Source: Pelobacter propionicus DSM 2379 (GTDB taxonomy: Bacteria > Desulfobacterota > Desulfuromonadia > Geobacterales > Pseudopelobacteraceae). From it: 64,000 bases of DNA. Below are positions 42,960 through 50,649 of the stretch, piece by piece. The notes beneath the pieces were generated by a model. The model was not told where the DNA came from. It saw nothing but the letters and a program-made list of their open reading frames with translations, and did no database searches. Numbering within the stretch: position 1 is the stretch's first letter; every line of letters begins with the position of its first letter. The translations under genes were made by a program, and so were the position numbers. The DNA is taken from positions 2,055,501 through 2,119,500 of the forward strand of contig NC_008609.1 of the NCBI RefSeq assembly GCF_000015045.1, in the 5' to 3' direction.

Positions 42960-43313
42960 CTACTCTTCCTCGTCATGGGAATGTTCATTCCGGGACAGAA
43001 CCTGCGCCGCGAGTTCCACGCACTCCGTGCAGTTAAGCAGTTTCCTATTCCTGATTTCTCGGCACTGCTGTGATCCGGCCCGTCGTTCGAAGCTGGAGCG
43101 CAACTGTTCCTTTGTCTCTTCCCGTTGCGAGAGATCCAGGGCCGCGTGAAGGGCGCCGCAGCGCCCCTCCTCCGCCTTTCCACCTCCCAGCTTCCGGGCG
43201 GATTCAATGATTTCGCCCGGAAGCTGGAGCAGTTCCTGAAAACCGCTATACAGGCTTTGTGCGCAATTCTGTTTTCCGGAACGATATGCAGATAGTGCTT
43301 TTTTTGTGGGCAT
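42960..43313 (-). CDS. C-GCAxxG-C-C-type redox protein
   Basis: A 117-residue helical protein resembling the C_GCAxxG_C_C family: an N-terminal Cys (KQNCAQSLYSGFQE), the EGRCGALHAALDL segment, and two further cysteines in LNCTECVELA. Such proteins are thought to bind Fe-S clusters or do thiol redox chemistry in anaerobes. The GCAxxG core here is degenerate (NCAQSLYSG). Start ATG 43313 begins the conserved part. It follows the NafY-type gene at 43336 closely. Confidence 0.72.
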   Translation of the reverse strand: MPTKKALSAYRSGKQNCAQSLYSGFQELLQLPGEIIESARKLGGGKAEEGRCGALHAALDLSQREETKEQLRSSFERRAGSQQCREIRNRKLLNCTECVELAAQVLSRNEHSHDEEE

Positions 43314-43335
43314 TCCTGTTCTTTTCCTTCCGCTA

Positions 43336-43674
43336 TCAGTGGTCGCAGGCGTTGACGCCGCTCTGCAGGGTTCCGGAAAGGTACTGACCCACCAACGCCT
43401 CGGGGGTGTCAGATGGTGCGCCCACGAATACCCGGATATCCCGTTCCGCGAACAGCTCCTGGGCGCGACGTCCCATGCCGCCGGCAATGATCATGCTCAC
43501 GCCCTGCTCCGCCAGCCAGCGCGGCAGCACACCCGGCTCGTGGGGCGGAGGAGTGACGTCGTTTCGTCCGGTAATGCTCTTGTCCTCGGGATTAACGTCA
43601 ATCAGCGCGAAACTCGCGCAATGTCCGAAATGCATGGTCAGTTTTTCCCCAGCCAGTGGAATTGCAATCTTCAT
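43336..43674 (-). CDS. NafY/NifX-type (dinitrogenase FeMo-cofactor family) protein, copy 1
   Basis: A 112-residue small domain: MKIAIPLAGEKLTMHFGHCASFALIDV in the opening beta strands with the metal-binding HFGHC, and VSMIIAGGMGRRAQELF. The family includes NifX, NafY, VnfX and the Desulfovibrio orange protein (ORP), which binds a Mo-Cu-S cluster. The HFGHC motif suggests a metal cluster site. It starts the third transcription unit of the cluster, after the hairpin at 43710. Confidence 0.88.
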   Translation of the reverse strand: MKIAIPLAGEKLTMHFGHCASFALIDVNPEDKSITGRNDVTPPPHEPGVLPRWLAEQGVSMIIAGGMGRRAQELFAERDIRVFVGAPSDTPEALVGQYLSGTLQSGVNACDH

Positions 43675-43709
43675 CGTACAGTGCTCCTTTTTTTATGTGT
43701 GATAGTTAT

Positions 43710-43735
43710 GAGCGGACCGTTACCAGCATCCGCTC
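43710..43735 (-). terminator. Hairpin after the first MinD-type gene
   Basis: GAGCGGA (43710-43716) pairs with TCCGCTC (43729-43735). It lies directly after the MinD stop and about 40 bases before the next NafY start, so it may divide the transcript. Confidence 0.5.
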
Positions 43736-43739
43736 TCCC

Positions 43740-44612
43740 TTACAGATCGAGATTGTTCCAGACCTGCCGTATGTCATCCGCGCTGGGGGCATCCAGCTCC
43801 ACCACCGCCTTTCCCTGAATCTGCGCCTGAGTGACGCTGCTGTCGTAGCGGATACGGCCAACGGTTTTTGCCCCCGCCTGGATGGCGCCGGCTTCGATAC
43901 GCTCGGTCATCTCCCGGTTGAGGTCCCACTTGTTCACGCAGACCGACGCCGAAATAGCGAAGTGGCGCGCCAGGGAGAGGACCCGTTCCAGATCGTGCTC
44001 TCCCGACACGGTCGGCTCGGTGATGACCAGCACAGCCGAGGCGCCGCTTAAGGAGGCGATTACCGGACAGCCGATCCCCGGTGGGCCATCCACCAGAATC
44101 AGCCCTTGGCCCTGCTCCCCGGCGATGCGGCGGGCCTCGCCGCGGACCGTGGAGACCAGTTTGCCGGAGTTTTCGGCGGCAACGCCCAGACGGGCGTGCA
44201 CCATGGTTCCGCAACGGGTTTCCGATACCATCCACTCTCCACAGAGCCGCTGGGGAAAGTCTATGACCTGCACCGGACAGAAACGGACGCAGACGCCGCA
44301 CCCCTCGCAGGATGCCGGATCGATGGAAAAGACGGTTTCACCCCGGTCGTTTTTCTCCATATTCACGGCATCGAAGCGGCACCACCTGCGGCAGACACCG
44401 CAACCGATGCAGTCCGACTGCAGGATGACCGCCCCATGCCCGCTGCGGAATTCGTGCCGTTCCACGATCCGCGGCGAAAGGACCAGATGCAGGTCAGCCG
44501 CATCGACATCACAGTCGGCTATGACCGAGCGGCCGGCCAGCACCGCGAACGCAGCCGTCAGGCTGGTCTTGCCCGTACCACCTTTACCACTGATGACAAC
44601 AAGTTCTTTCAT
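43740..44612 (-). CDS. MinD-type ATPase with ferredoxin insert (ORP-associated), copy 1
   Basis: A 290-residue P-loop ATPase: deviant Walker A VVISGKGGTGKTSL, DCDVDAADLHLVL, then a two-cluster ferredoxin insert (CIGCGVCRRWCRFDAV and CEGCGVCVRFCPVQVIDFP), then VDGPPGIGCPVIASLSGASA and PTVSGEHDLERVL. The same architecture is found in the MinD proteins of the Desulfovibrio ORP operon, which help assemble or load a metal cluster. ATG 44612 begins the conserved part. Paired with the MinD at 46087; the two may form a heterodimer. Confidence 0.92.
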   Translation of the reverse strand: MKELVVISGKGGTGKTSLTAAFAVLAGRSVIADCDVDAADLHLVLSPRIVERHEFRSGHGAVILQSDCIGCGVCRRWCRFDAVNMEKNDRGETVFSIDPASCEGCGVCVRFCPVQVIDFPQRLCGEWMVSETRCGTMVHARLGVAAENSGKLVSTVRGEARRIAGEQGQGLILVDGPPGIGCPVIASLSGASAVLVITEPTVSGEHDLERVLSLARHFAISASVCVNKWDLNREMTERIEAGAIQAGAKTVGRIRYDSSVTQAQIQGKAVVELDAPSADDIRQVWNNLDL

Positions 44613-44710
44613 GTATTCATCCTTCATGCATGAGTATCGGTTCTGTCCGGCAGCCACCCGCCCCCCGAGGGAAGAGACACGTTGGCGCCATCTCTGAAAC
44701 TGACCGAGTG

Positions 44711-45625
44711 TTACGAGCGTCGCTCAGCGGCGCCCGGAGGAAGCGCAGCGGAGCGCAGACCGGTCTTCACCGCATCCGGTAACCGGGAGGAGCTGAGTTT
44801 GAGACCGGCATACCCGGGTATGACCCGTGATCCCAACGTCTCGATCAACAACGCCTCTGCCGTGTCGCCGGTACAGTGACAGGGAATAACGATTTCTGGA
44901 TTCCATGCACGGATGGCCGAACAGGTCGCCTCCAGCCGCTGGGGGGATGCATTCAGCAGATGGAACCCGCCGATAATGGCAAAGACCCTCTCGATGCCGC
45001 TCCTGGTACGGATCTGTTCCACGGTATTGATCAGGCCGGAATGACAGCAACCGGTTATGATGATCAGGCCGCGCTCGCCGGCGATCCACAGGGACATGTC
45101 ATCCCTGATTGGATCGGGGTGGCGCCCCTCGGGATCCAGGAAAAAAGGTCCGCCCGTGTCTTCCAGGGGATGCAGGCGCGCAATCGGCCCGCTCACACCC
45201 ACGTCAGGCGCGACCATGCGCGGTCCAGTGACCCAGGTGATCCTGCTGTCCGAAACATGCAGGAAAGCCTTCCCGTCGGAAAAGGGCATGGAGAGCAGCC
45301 GGGGGGCTTCTCCCGGCCGGATACTGTAGCGGGGCAAAAAGGCGTTGCTATGGCAGAACATGCGTGAAGAGGGAGCGATTCCCACCACATGGGAGACTGC
45401 GCCGCTGTGGTCGTAATGGCCGTGACTCAATACCAGCATGTCGGTCCGCCCCAGGTCGCAGCCCAGTTGTTTGGCGTTGTGGCCAAGAGCCGTGCCCTGT
45501 CCCGTATCAAACAGTATCCGCTGGCCGGAGGCCTCGATCCACACGGAGAAGCCGTGCTCCTGAATCAAACCGTCATCGACCCTGTTATCAACCAGAATGC
45601 GTATATCAAAATCAGTACAAGGCAT
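44711..45625 (-). CDS. Metallo-beta-lactamase-fold hydrolase (copy 2)
   Basis: A 304-residue MBL protein with LFDTGQGTALGHNAKQLG, LSHGHYDHSGAVSHV, GCCHSGLINTVEQI and PCHCTGDTAEAL, the same motif set as the protein at 39916-40752. The start overlaps the thioesterase stop by 14 bases. It has an Arg-rich tail. Two MBL members flank the cluster's ATPases and scaffold, hinting that each serves one MinD unit. Substrate unknown. Confidence 0.87.
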   Translation of the reverse strand: MPCTDFDIRILVDNRVDDGLIQEHGFSVWIEASGQRILFDTGQGTALGHNAKQLGCDLGRTDMLVLSHGHYDHSGAVSHVVGIAPSSRMFCHSNAFLPRYSIRPGEAPRLLSMPFSDGKAFLHVSDSRITWVTGPRMVAPDVGVSGPIARLHPLEDTGGPFFLDPEGRHPDPIRDDMSLWIAGERGLIIITGCCHSGLINTVEQIRTRSGIERVFAIIGGFHLLNASPQRLEATCSAIRAWNPEIVIPCHCTGDTAEALLIETLGSRVIPGYAGLKLSSSRLPDAVKTGLRSAALPPGAAERRS

Positions 45626-46049
45626 TGTTAGAGAACCTCTGCATGAATTTCGCCTCGGCGCTGGCCATGAGGCTTCCGCCGTACAGCAGTTCCGCGCGCA
45701 ACAGGTAGAGCGGAGGCGTCGCCCCCACGAGCCAACCCCGCACCATCAATGCCGACCCATAGGGAACCGGAGCAACGAACTTGACCAGAAGTTCTCCGGT
45801 CACCGCCTCGATCTTGTGCTGGAACAGGCAATGGGTCATGGCGGCATCCAGCAGCGAGCTGATAACGCCACCATGCAGAATGCCGTCGTACCCCTGCAGG
45901 AGGGAGTTTCCCAGAAAGGGGGCGGATACGCCTCCACCACCGTCGGGCACGAATTTGAGCCGTAACGACAGCTGGTTGAGTTCTCCGCACATGATGCAGT
46001 GGTCGTGATTCGCGATCCGTTCGGTGAGGGAGGAGTGTTGGATGGTCAC
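45612..46049 (-). CDS. PaaI/YdiI-type hotdog-fold thioesterase
   Basis: A 145-residue hotdog protein: LQGYDGILHGGVISSLLDAA MTHCLF is the central helix with the HGG motif, followed by TGELLVKFVAPVPYGSALMV RGW. Near the N-terminus HDHCIMCGELN has CxxC with His, a zinc-like feature seen in a subset of these enzymes. It would hydrolyse an acyl-CoA or acyl thioester. It is embedded between MinD and MBL genes, an odd metabolic partner; co-transcription is indicated by tight spacing. Confidence 0.87.
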   Translation of the reverse strand: MTIQHSSLTERIANHDHCIMCGELNQLSLRLKFVPDGGGGVSAPFLGNSLLQGYDGILHGGVISSLLDAAMTHCLFQHKIEAVTGELLVKFVAPVPYGSALMVRGWLVGATPPLYLLRAELLYGGSLMASAEAKFMQRFSNNALY

Positions 46050-46086
46050 GGGCAGTCACCGAGGAAAAGCAGGTATGGCGTCATGT

Positions 46087-46944
46087 TCATGATGTGTGTC
46101 GTTGCCCCGCATCTTCGCCATTCACGACCTTTTCCAGTAACCCGCGGAAGAGATCGCGATATTCGGGCAGGCTCTCCACGATCAACTCGCCGCGGGAGTA
46201 GACCTCGGCTATGCGCCGGTCATCGGGTAGTTCCAGGAGCAGGGAAATATTTTCCTGTCGGCAGTAGTCATGCACACGCATGTCTCCAACCCCCATGCGG
46301 TTTACCACGACGCCGAAGGGAATCCGCAGTTCCCGCACCATCTCCACGGCCAGTTTCAGGTCGTGGAGGCCGAAAGGTGTCGGTTCCGTGACGAGCAGGA
46401 TGAAATCGACGCCACGGAGCGTGGCAATAACCGGACAGGATGTCCCCGGAGGGGCATCCAGGATCGCCGGCAGATCGTCCCTCATTTTTCGTTTTACCGC
46501 CCGGATCAGGGGCGGCGCCATGGCGACACCGATATCGAGCCTCCCCTGAATCAGGGTTATGTTTTCCGAGCAGCTGGTTTCCACCATTCCTATGCGTTGA
46601 CCGATTTCACTGATGGCCCGGCGTGGACAGACCGCCATGCAGCCCCCGCAGCCGTGGCACATCTCCGGAAATATGACCGGCTTGGTCCCAAATGAGACGA
46701 TAGCGTGATACTGACAGAAACGTCCGCATTCTCCACAGCCGTCGCAGAGCGCCTCATCCACGCTGGGAACCGGACTGGAGACAACGTCCTCCACCGGTTC
46801 CGTACATTTCAGAAACAGGTGAGCATTCGGCTCTTCCACGTCGCAATCCAGCAGTTGCACGGCAGAACCGAGCAACCGCGCCAGGTTCACCGAAACGGTC
46901 GTCTTGCCGGTCCCCCCCTTGCCCGATGCCACCGCCAGAATCAT
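46087..46944 (-). CDS. MinD-type ATPase with ferredoxin insert (ORP-associated), copy 2
   Basis: A 285-residue ATPase paralogous to 43740: AVASGKGGTGKTTVSVNLAR, LLDCDVEEPNAHLFLK, ferredoxin motifs CDGCGECGRFCQYHAI and CHGCGGCMAVCPRRAISEIG, then DAPPGTSCPVIATLRGVDFI and VTEPTPFGLHDLKLAVEMVR. The start overlaps the stop of the NafY-type gene (ATGA), so cluster carrier and ATPase are translated together. This is the conserved pair order of ORP-like loci. Confidence 0.92.
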   Translation of the reverse strand: MILAVASGKGGTGKTTVSVNLARLLGSAVQLLDCDVEEPNAHLFLKCTEPVEDVVSSPVPSVDEALCDGCGECGRFCQYHAIVSFGTKPVIFPEMCHGCGGCMAVCPRRAISEIGQRIGMVETSCSENITLIQGRLDIGVAMAPPLIRAVKRKMRDDLPAILDAPPGTSCPVIATLRGVDFILLVTEPTPFGLHDLKLAVEMVRELRIPFGVVVNRMGVGDMRVHDYCRQENISLLLELPDDRRIAEVYSRGELIVESLPEYRDLFRGLLEKVVNGEDAGQRHTS

Positions 46945-47303
46945 ACCCAGTGCCCCTCCACGTCTGCCGAACCGGCTTCCGCCAGAGTTCCGGCGCGGTA
47001 CTGTTCAAGGGCATCGGCGACCGTACCCGCATCGCTGGTGAAGATCCTGATACCGGCAGCCTGGAGCACGCGGAACGCCTTCGGACCACAATGTCCCGAC
47101 ACGAGGGCTTTCACTCCCTGACGCGCCACCGTTTCCGCCGACTGGATTCCCGCTCCCTGGGCGGAATCCAGGCTCTGCCGGTTGTCGACCACTTCAAACG
47201 TTTCCGTATCCAGATCAAAGATCAGGAAGTGCGGCGCCCGGCCGAAACGGCTATCCAGGGGGGAATCGAGGGTGCTGCCGGAAGTTGAAAAGGCTATTTT
47301 CAT
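46941..47303 (-). CDS. NafY/NifX-type protein, copy 2
   Basis: A 120-residue member of the dinitrogenase FeMo-cofactor family: MKIAFSTSGSTLDSPLDSRF GRAPHFLIFD and GVKALVSGHCGPKAFRVLQA. The SRFGRA motif and the GHCG cysteine are typical of ORP/MTH1175-like proteins. ATG 47303 is preceded by GGGAGAAACC. It overlaps the MinD gene at 46944, making it a likely cluster-bearing partner of that ATPase. Confidence 0.9.
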   Translation of the reverse strand: MKIAFSTSGSTLDSPLDSRFGRAPHFLIFDLDTETFEVVDNRQSLDSAQGAGIQSAETVARQGVKALVSGHCGPKAFRVLQAAGIRIFTSDAGTVADALEQYRAGTLAEAGSADVEGHWV

Positions 47304-47605
47304 GGTTTCTCCCTTATAGATATGCGTGCGCGACAAAGAAAAACCGCGCCGCGGTCATGGCTGTATTTCAATGTTAATAGGCTGAATAAAGGGAATTTCG
47401 ATCTCAATCATCTGGGAAGGAATGATCAATCACAGCTATTCCGCCATTCAGAATGGTATTAACCACCCCCGTCCCTCCCTGTTGCGGAAGAGATCGCTAC
47501 GGTCACAGGAGGGAAACCGTAGCGTCTCCTGCCGTCTCGCCACACCCAAGGTCAGGGGCAGAAGGGCCGGAGGTGGTTACCCGGTGGATACATATCCAGC
47601 GAACG
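47304..47605 (-). other. Intergenic region with hairpin between two units of the cluster
   Basis: CGCTACGGT (47495-47503) and ACCGTAGCG (47516-47524) form a nine-pair hairpin between the DUF5320-type gene and the next NafY gene. A very short minus-strand frame at 47353-47409 encodes the 18-residue MIEIEIPFIQPINIEIQP; it has no ribosome site and may be chance. A promoter for the NafY gene at 47303 is expected here. Confidence 0.5.
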
Positions 47606-47917
47606 CTAGCGAGTGCTTCCCGTTCGGGCTTCCATTTCGTCCAGGCGCTTCATGATGGCGTCCAGTTCCATGCGCAGCGTTTGGTTCTGCTTCATGAGCA
47701 TCCGGTTTTCAAGTTCCACATCCGACTCCTGGTTCGGCGCATTTGATCCAAAACGGCCATTGCCCTGGAACATGCGCTGTATGCCACGGCCTGCACCGCC
47801 CCGCCCCATGCCTCCACCGGAGCCCTGATTAAAGGCTCTTCCTCCCGAGCAATTACCGAATCCCCCGCCTGTCATGGGGCCTCTGCCCATCGGTCCTGTT
47901 CCGTCTCTACGCGGCAT
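47606..47917 (-). CDS. DUF5320-type Gly/Met-rich protein with coiled-coil tail
   Basis: A 103-residue protein beginning MPRRDGTGPMGRGPMTGGGF GNC, the hallmark of DUF5320 proteins, followed by a Gly/Arg-rich segment and a coiled coil (DVELENRMLMKQNQTLRMEL DAIMKRLDEME). DUF5320 genes commonly accompany NafY/ORP-type genes in anaerobes. The Met- and Cys-containing N-terminus may contact metal. Second or third gene of the unit starting at 48571; a hairpin follows. Confidence 0.8.
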   Translation of the reverse strand: MPRRDGTGPMGRGPMTGGGFGNCSGGRAFNQGSGGGMGRGGAGRGIQRMFQGNGRFGSNAPNQESDVELENRMLMKQNQTLRMELDAIMKRLDEMEARTGSTR

Positions 47918-47981
47918 GATGAACCTCCTTTTTGCCTCTTGTTATCCTGAACAGACAGCTTTCCACTGCTGATATCCAGGG

Positions 47982-48182
47982 TTATTCTCTTGTCAACGCG
48001 GCACCGCAGCTGGGACAGCGCTTCTGCACACAGGGTACTCCCCGTTCATGCGGTTCGCGATATCCGCATGTGGCGCAGACGCAGAAACCGATTGCGCCTC
48101 CCGCCTGGGGGCCTCCCATGCGCCCGCGCCCCTGTCCACCCTGTCCACCCTGTCCACCCTGTCCACCTCTTCCTCCGTTCAT
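47982..48182 (-). CDS. Small zinc-ribbon protein with GGQ repeats
   Basis: A 66-residue protein. The N-terminus is a GGQGGQGGQGGQG tract encoded by a 9-bp tandem repeat (48131-48166). The C-terminus is a compact metal site: CVCATCGYREPHERGVPCVQKRCPSCGAAL, with two CxxC knuckles. A relative lies at 50425-50634 on the other side of the shared promoter region. The start overlaps the upstream NafY stop by four bases. A rubredoxin/zinc-ribbon role in the cluster is an inference. Confidence 0.75.
   Translation of the reverse strand: MNGGRGGQGGQGGQGGQGRGRMGGPQAGGAIGFCVCATCGYREPHERGVPCVQKRCPSCGAALTRE
48131..48166. repeat. Tandem 9-bp repeat (CCTGTCCAC x4)
   Basis: Four exact consecutive CCTGTCCAC units inside the zinc-ribbon gene, coding for GGQ units on the minus strand. 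The repeat number may vary between strains by slippage without shifting the frame. Confidence 0.9.
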
Positions 48183-48571
48183 GGCTGCCTCCTCTCCCCG
48201 TCACAACATCTTCTCCGTCTGTATGTCCTGCCACGCCGGCAGCAGCCAGGCATGGCGAACCGATCGTGTTCCAGCGTGCCATCCAGACAGGCCCGGGTTA
48301 CCTCCCCCAGGTCTCCGGCAATAAAGGGTATCACCTGGATGCCGTTGGACATGACCATTTCCTTGAGTTGCCGTGAAATAGCACCGCACACCAGGGTTGC
48401 GATATTCAGGTGCGCCAGATTGATAACCTTGCGCACCGGAGAACCATCATCAAGAGTCTCTTCCGACTCGCCGACGATTCGGCCGTTATCACTATCCACC
48501 ACGCGAATCCTGGTCGCTATGTCGAAGACCGGCGCTATGCGGTTATCCCAGTATGCAAAGGCTATTTTCAT
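48179..48571 (-). CDS. NafY/NifX-type protein, copy 3
   Basis: A 130-residue member: MKIAFAYWDNRIAPVFDIAT RIRVVD, NLAHLNIATLVCGAISRQLK and DLGEVTRACLDGTLEHDRFA. The fold fits, but the HFGH-type motif is replaced by APVFD, as in a subset of the family, and the C-terminus adds a basic Cys-rich tail (PGCCRRGRTYRRRRCCDGERR). It heads the cluster and its stop overlaps the zinc-ribbon start. Upstream lies the divergent promoter region. Confidence 0.87.
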   Translation of the reverse strand: MKIAFAYWDNRIAPVFDIATRIRVVDSDNGRIVGESEETLDDGSPVRKVINLAHLNIATLVCGAISRQLKEMVMSNGIQVIPFIAGDLGEVTRACLDGTLEHDRFAMPGCCRRGRTYRRRRCCDGERRQP

Positions 48572-48896
48572 CGTCAGCGGTCCTTTTTGATGTCCTTACA
48601 TTCAATCAGCTAGCAATCGCCGTGCCCACTATGTGGATTCACAGAACAAGGCACATAACCATCAGTAATTACATCTATAATCAGCCACAGAACGTAGGGG
48701 TTATCAAACCACACAATGGTTGCAATGCAACTCAACAGGGTTGCAAGTGGTGCATGCGCGCTACTGTCAACGCACGCCCTTTTTCAAAAACCCATAATTA
48801 TCCACGGTTGTTTACGCTGCGTACGGTTGGTACTATCCGTGCATACAATAGCTAAATCTATACAAAAGAGTCGCCCTGCCATCAATAGGCTCATAC
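48572..48896. promoter_or_regulatory. Divergent promoter region of the NafY/MinD cluster and the plus-strand metal operon
   Basis: About 325 bases with no gene. It contains the palindrome GTTGCAATGCAAC (48720-48732) and a second GTTGCA word at 48741-48746 with TGCA following, so paired regulator sites are likely here. It must drive both the minus-strand cluster from 48571 and the plus-strand genes from 48897. Confidence 0.5.
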
Positions 48897-49331
48897 ATGG
48901 AAACGCGCCATACAGATACATCTACATCCCCTAAACATCCCGTATTCATCGAGGCCAGGGAATTATCCAAGCGGTTCGGCGATATCGCCGCCGTTGACAG
49001 GGTATCCTTCGAGGTAAACCAGGGAGAGCTCTTTGGATTTCTCGGCCCCAACGGCGCCGGCAAAACCACCACGATCAACATGCTCACCGGCCTTGCAAGA
49101 CCGGATTCGGGGCAGATCCGTCTTGGCGGTCTGGACTGCACGGGAAATCCGAAGGCGGCCCAGCATCTGATCGGCGTCGTCCCGGACGAGAGCAACCTCT
49201 ATCCCGAGCTGTCCGGATTCGATAACCTCTGCTTCTGCGCAGCTCTGTACGGCATGCGCCGGGACGAACGCCGCGCCCTACTGGAAGAGTTTGACCTAAA
49301 GAATGCACAGGAGCGGGACGCGATACTCTGA
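48897..49331 (+). pseudogene. Truncated ABC transporter ATPase
   Basis: The 144 residues contain a good DrrA/CcmA-type N-terminal half: ELSKRFGDIAAVDRVSFEVN, Walker A GPNGAGKTTTINMLTGL and the Q-loop region GVVPDESNLYPELSGFDNLC. The frame then stops right after LLEEFDL with an unrelated KNAQERDAIL. The signature motif, Walker B and switch His are absent, and no permease follows. A J-domain gene starts 13 bases later. Such a protein could not hydrolyse ATP, so I call it a remnant left by a deletion; a regulatory role is only a remote alternative. Confidence 0.8.
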
Positions 49332-49343
49332 AAGGGCATTTTC

Positions 49344-49661
49344 ATGACCTACGTTGAACTGCAGGAAGCGCTGCTGGTGTTCGGGATTGGCGAGCGTGCC
49401 TCACGCGGGGAGATCAGGGCACGGCACCGCCACCTGGTCAAGAAATATCATCCCGACGCCGGTGCCGAACCTGATCACGACCGGATCAGTAAAATCAACG
49501 CGGCCTACCGGGTGCTGCTGGATTACATCGAATCATACCGGTTCTCCTTTGCAGAGGATGAGTTCTACGAGCAGAATACGGACGAACGGTTGAGGAGGCA
49601 GTTCATGGACGATCCGTTGTGGGGAAATAGCATGGGGACTCGGCATCACGAGGAAGAGTAA
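49344..49661 (+). CDS. Small J-domain protein
   Basis: A 105-residue DnaJ-like protein. The J domain (about 1-65) has the HPD motif in HRHLVKKYHPDAGAEPDHDR ISKINAAYRVLLDYI. There is no G/F or zinc domain; the tail is acidic (FAEDEFYEQNTDERLRR). It would stimulate a DnaK-type chaperone, possibly during Fe-S or metal-protein maturation as HscB does, which is inference from the neighbours. The stop overlaps the ZIP start (TAATG). Confidence 0.88.
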   Translation: MTYVELQEALLVFGIGERASRGEIRARHRHLVKKYHPDAGAEPDHDRISKINAAYRVLLDYIESYRFSFAEDEFYEQNTDERLRRQFMDDPLWGNSMGTRHHEEE

Positions 49662-50401
49662 TGATCCTCGCATGGATACTACTTTTCAGCACCCTGGGGA
49701 GTGTGGGTGCTATGTCCGGTGGCGCCTTGTTGCTCTTGTTCCCCCGGCATGTCATAAAAAATCTCATACCCTGCTTCCTCAGCTACGCTATCGGCACACT
49801 GCTTGGAGCGGCCTTTCTCGGCATGATTCCCGCCGGACTCTGCCAAGCCCCCGCGCCAACCGTACTGTGTACGGTATTGGCCGGTATCATCATGTTCTTC
49901 ATACTGGAGAAGATAGTTTTGTGGCGCCACTGCCATGATCCGGAATGCGAGCTGCACGGAAAACCGGGCGCATTGATTCTTATCGGCGATGCATTCCACA
50001 ATTTTGTCGACGGTGTCGTTATTACCGCCGCTTTTCTCACGTCTATTCCTCTGGGCATCTCTGCCTCACTGGCAGTAATCGCCCACGAAGTCCCTCAGGA
50101 ACTGGGGGATATAGCGATTCTTCTGGACAGCGGCTACACGAAGACAAGGGCATTCTGCTGTAACCTGATCTCGTCCCTAAGTACGCTGCCGGGAGCGTTG
50201 ATCGCCTATTTTTATCTGGGTGCCACCAGAGAGGCGGTGCCATACGTTCTGGCACTCTCCGCCGCGAGCTTCATCTATATTGCCCTGGCGGATCTGGTTC
50301 CAAGCACTCACAAACGCCAGGGAATCGGCAACGCGGCACGGCAAATTGCACTCATCCTGTTGGGGATCTGTACCGTTGCGTTGTTCCGATTCCTGCATTG
50401 A
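49661..50401 (+). CDS. ZIP-family divalent metal transporter
   Basis: A 246-residue inner-membrane protein with about eight helices. The key ZIP helices carry metal-binding residues: GDAFHNFVDGVVITAAFLTS (HNxxDG) and VIAHEVPQELGDIAILLDSG (HExPxELGD). Between them lies a short His-rich loop (LWRHCHDPECELHG). It would import zinc, iron or another divalent metal. It is coupled to the J-domain gene and followed by a small Zn-ribbon gene and a CDF fusion in the same direction. Confidence 0.92.
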   Translation: MILAWILLFSTLGSVGAMSGGALLLLFPRHVIKNLIPCFLSYAIGTLLGAAFLGMIPAGLCQAPAPTVLCTVLAGIIMFFILEKIVLWRHCHDPECELHGKPGALILIGDAFHNFVDGVVITAAFLTSIPLGISASLAVIAHEVPQELGDIAILLDSGYTKTRAFCCNLISSLSTLPGALIAYFYLGATREAVPYVLALSAASFIYIALADLVPSTHKRQGIGNAARQIALILLGICTVALFRFLH

Positions 50402-50424
50402 ATTTCAGAAAGGAGGACGTTCGT

Positions 50425-50634
50425 ATGCCCGCTGGGTCAGGAAGAGGGTTCGGCAGGTGGTGGCGGGGCTGTTTTGGGGGTGGCAGAGGCTTGGGCGGAC
50501 AGGGAAGACCGCAGAACTGCATTTGTACCTCCTGCGGTTTTGTTGCCTCGAAACAACCCGGTTCACCCTGTTTTCTCACGCCATGCCCCAAGTGCGGGGC
50601 GCGTATGGCCCGCAAATTCGAGAGCGAAAACTGA
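50425..50634 (+). CDS. Small zinc-ribbon protein, Gly/Arg-rich N-terminus
   Basis: A 69-residue protein: GSGRGFGRWWRGCFGGGRGL GG then CICTSCGFVASKQPGSPCFLTPCPKCGARM with two CxxC knuckles, the same layout as the protein at 47982-48182. It follows the ZIP gene by about 20 bases with AAAGGAGG. Metal binding is likely; function unknown. Confidence 0.78.
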   Translation: MPAGSGRGFGRWWRGCFGGGRGLGGQGRPQNCICTSCGFVASKQPGSPCFLTPCPKCGARMARKFESEN

Positions 50635-50649
50635 CGGTGCATATCGGGT

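Noticed and set aside
47353-47409. 18-residue peptide MIEIEIPFIQPINIEIQP as a gene
   Set aside because: There is no ribosome site and no conservation evidence; kept only as a note in the intergenic entry.
48131-48166. Short direct repeats that could look like a CRISPR array
   Set aside because: The units are 9 bp, contiguous without spacers, and code for GGQ repeats.
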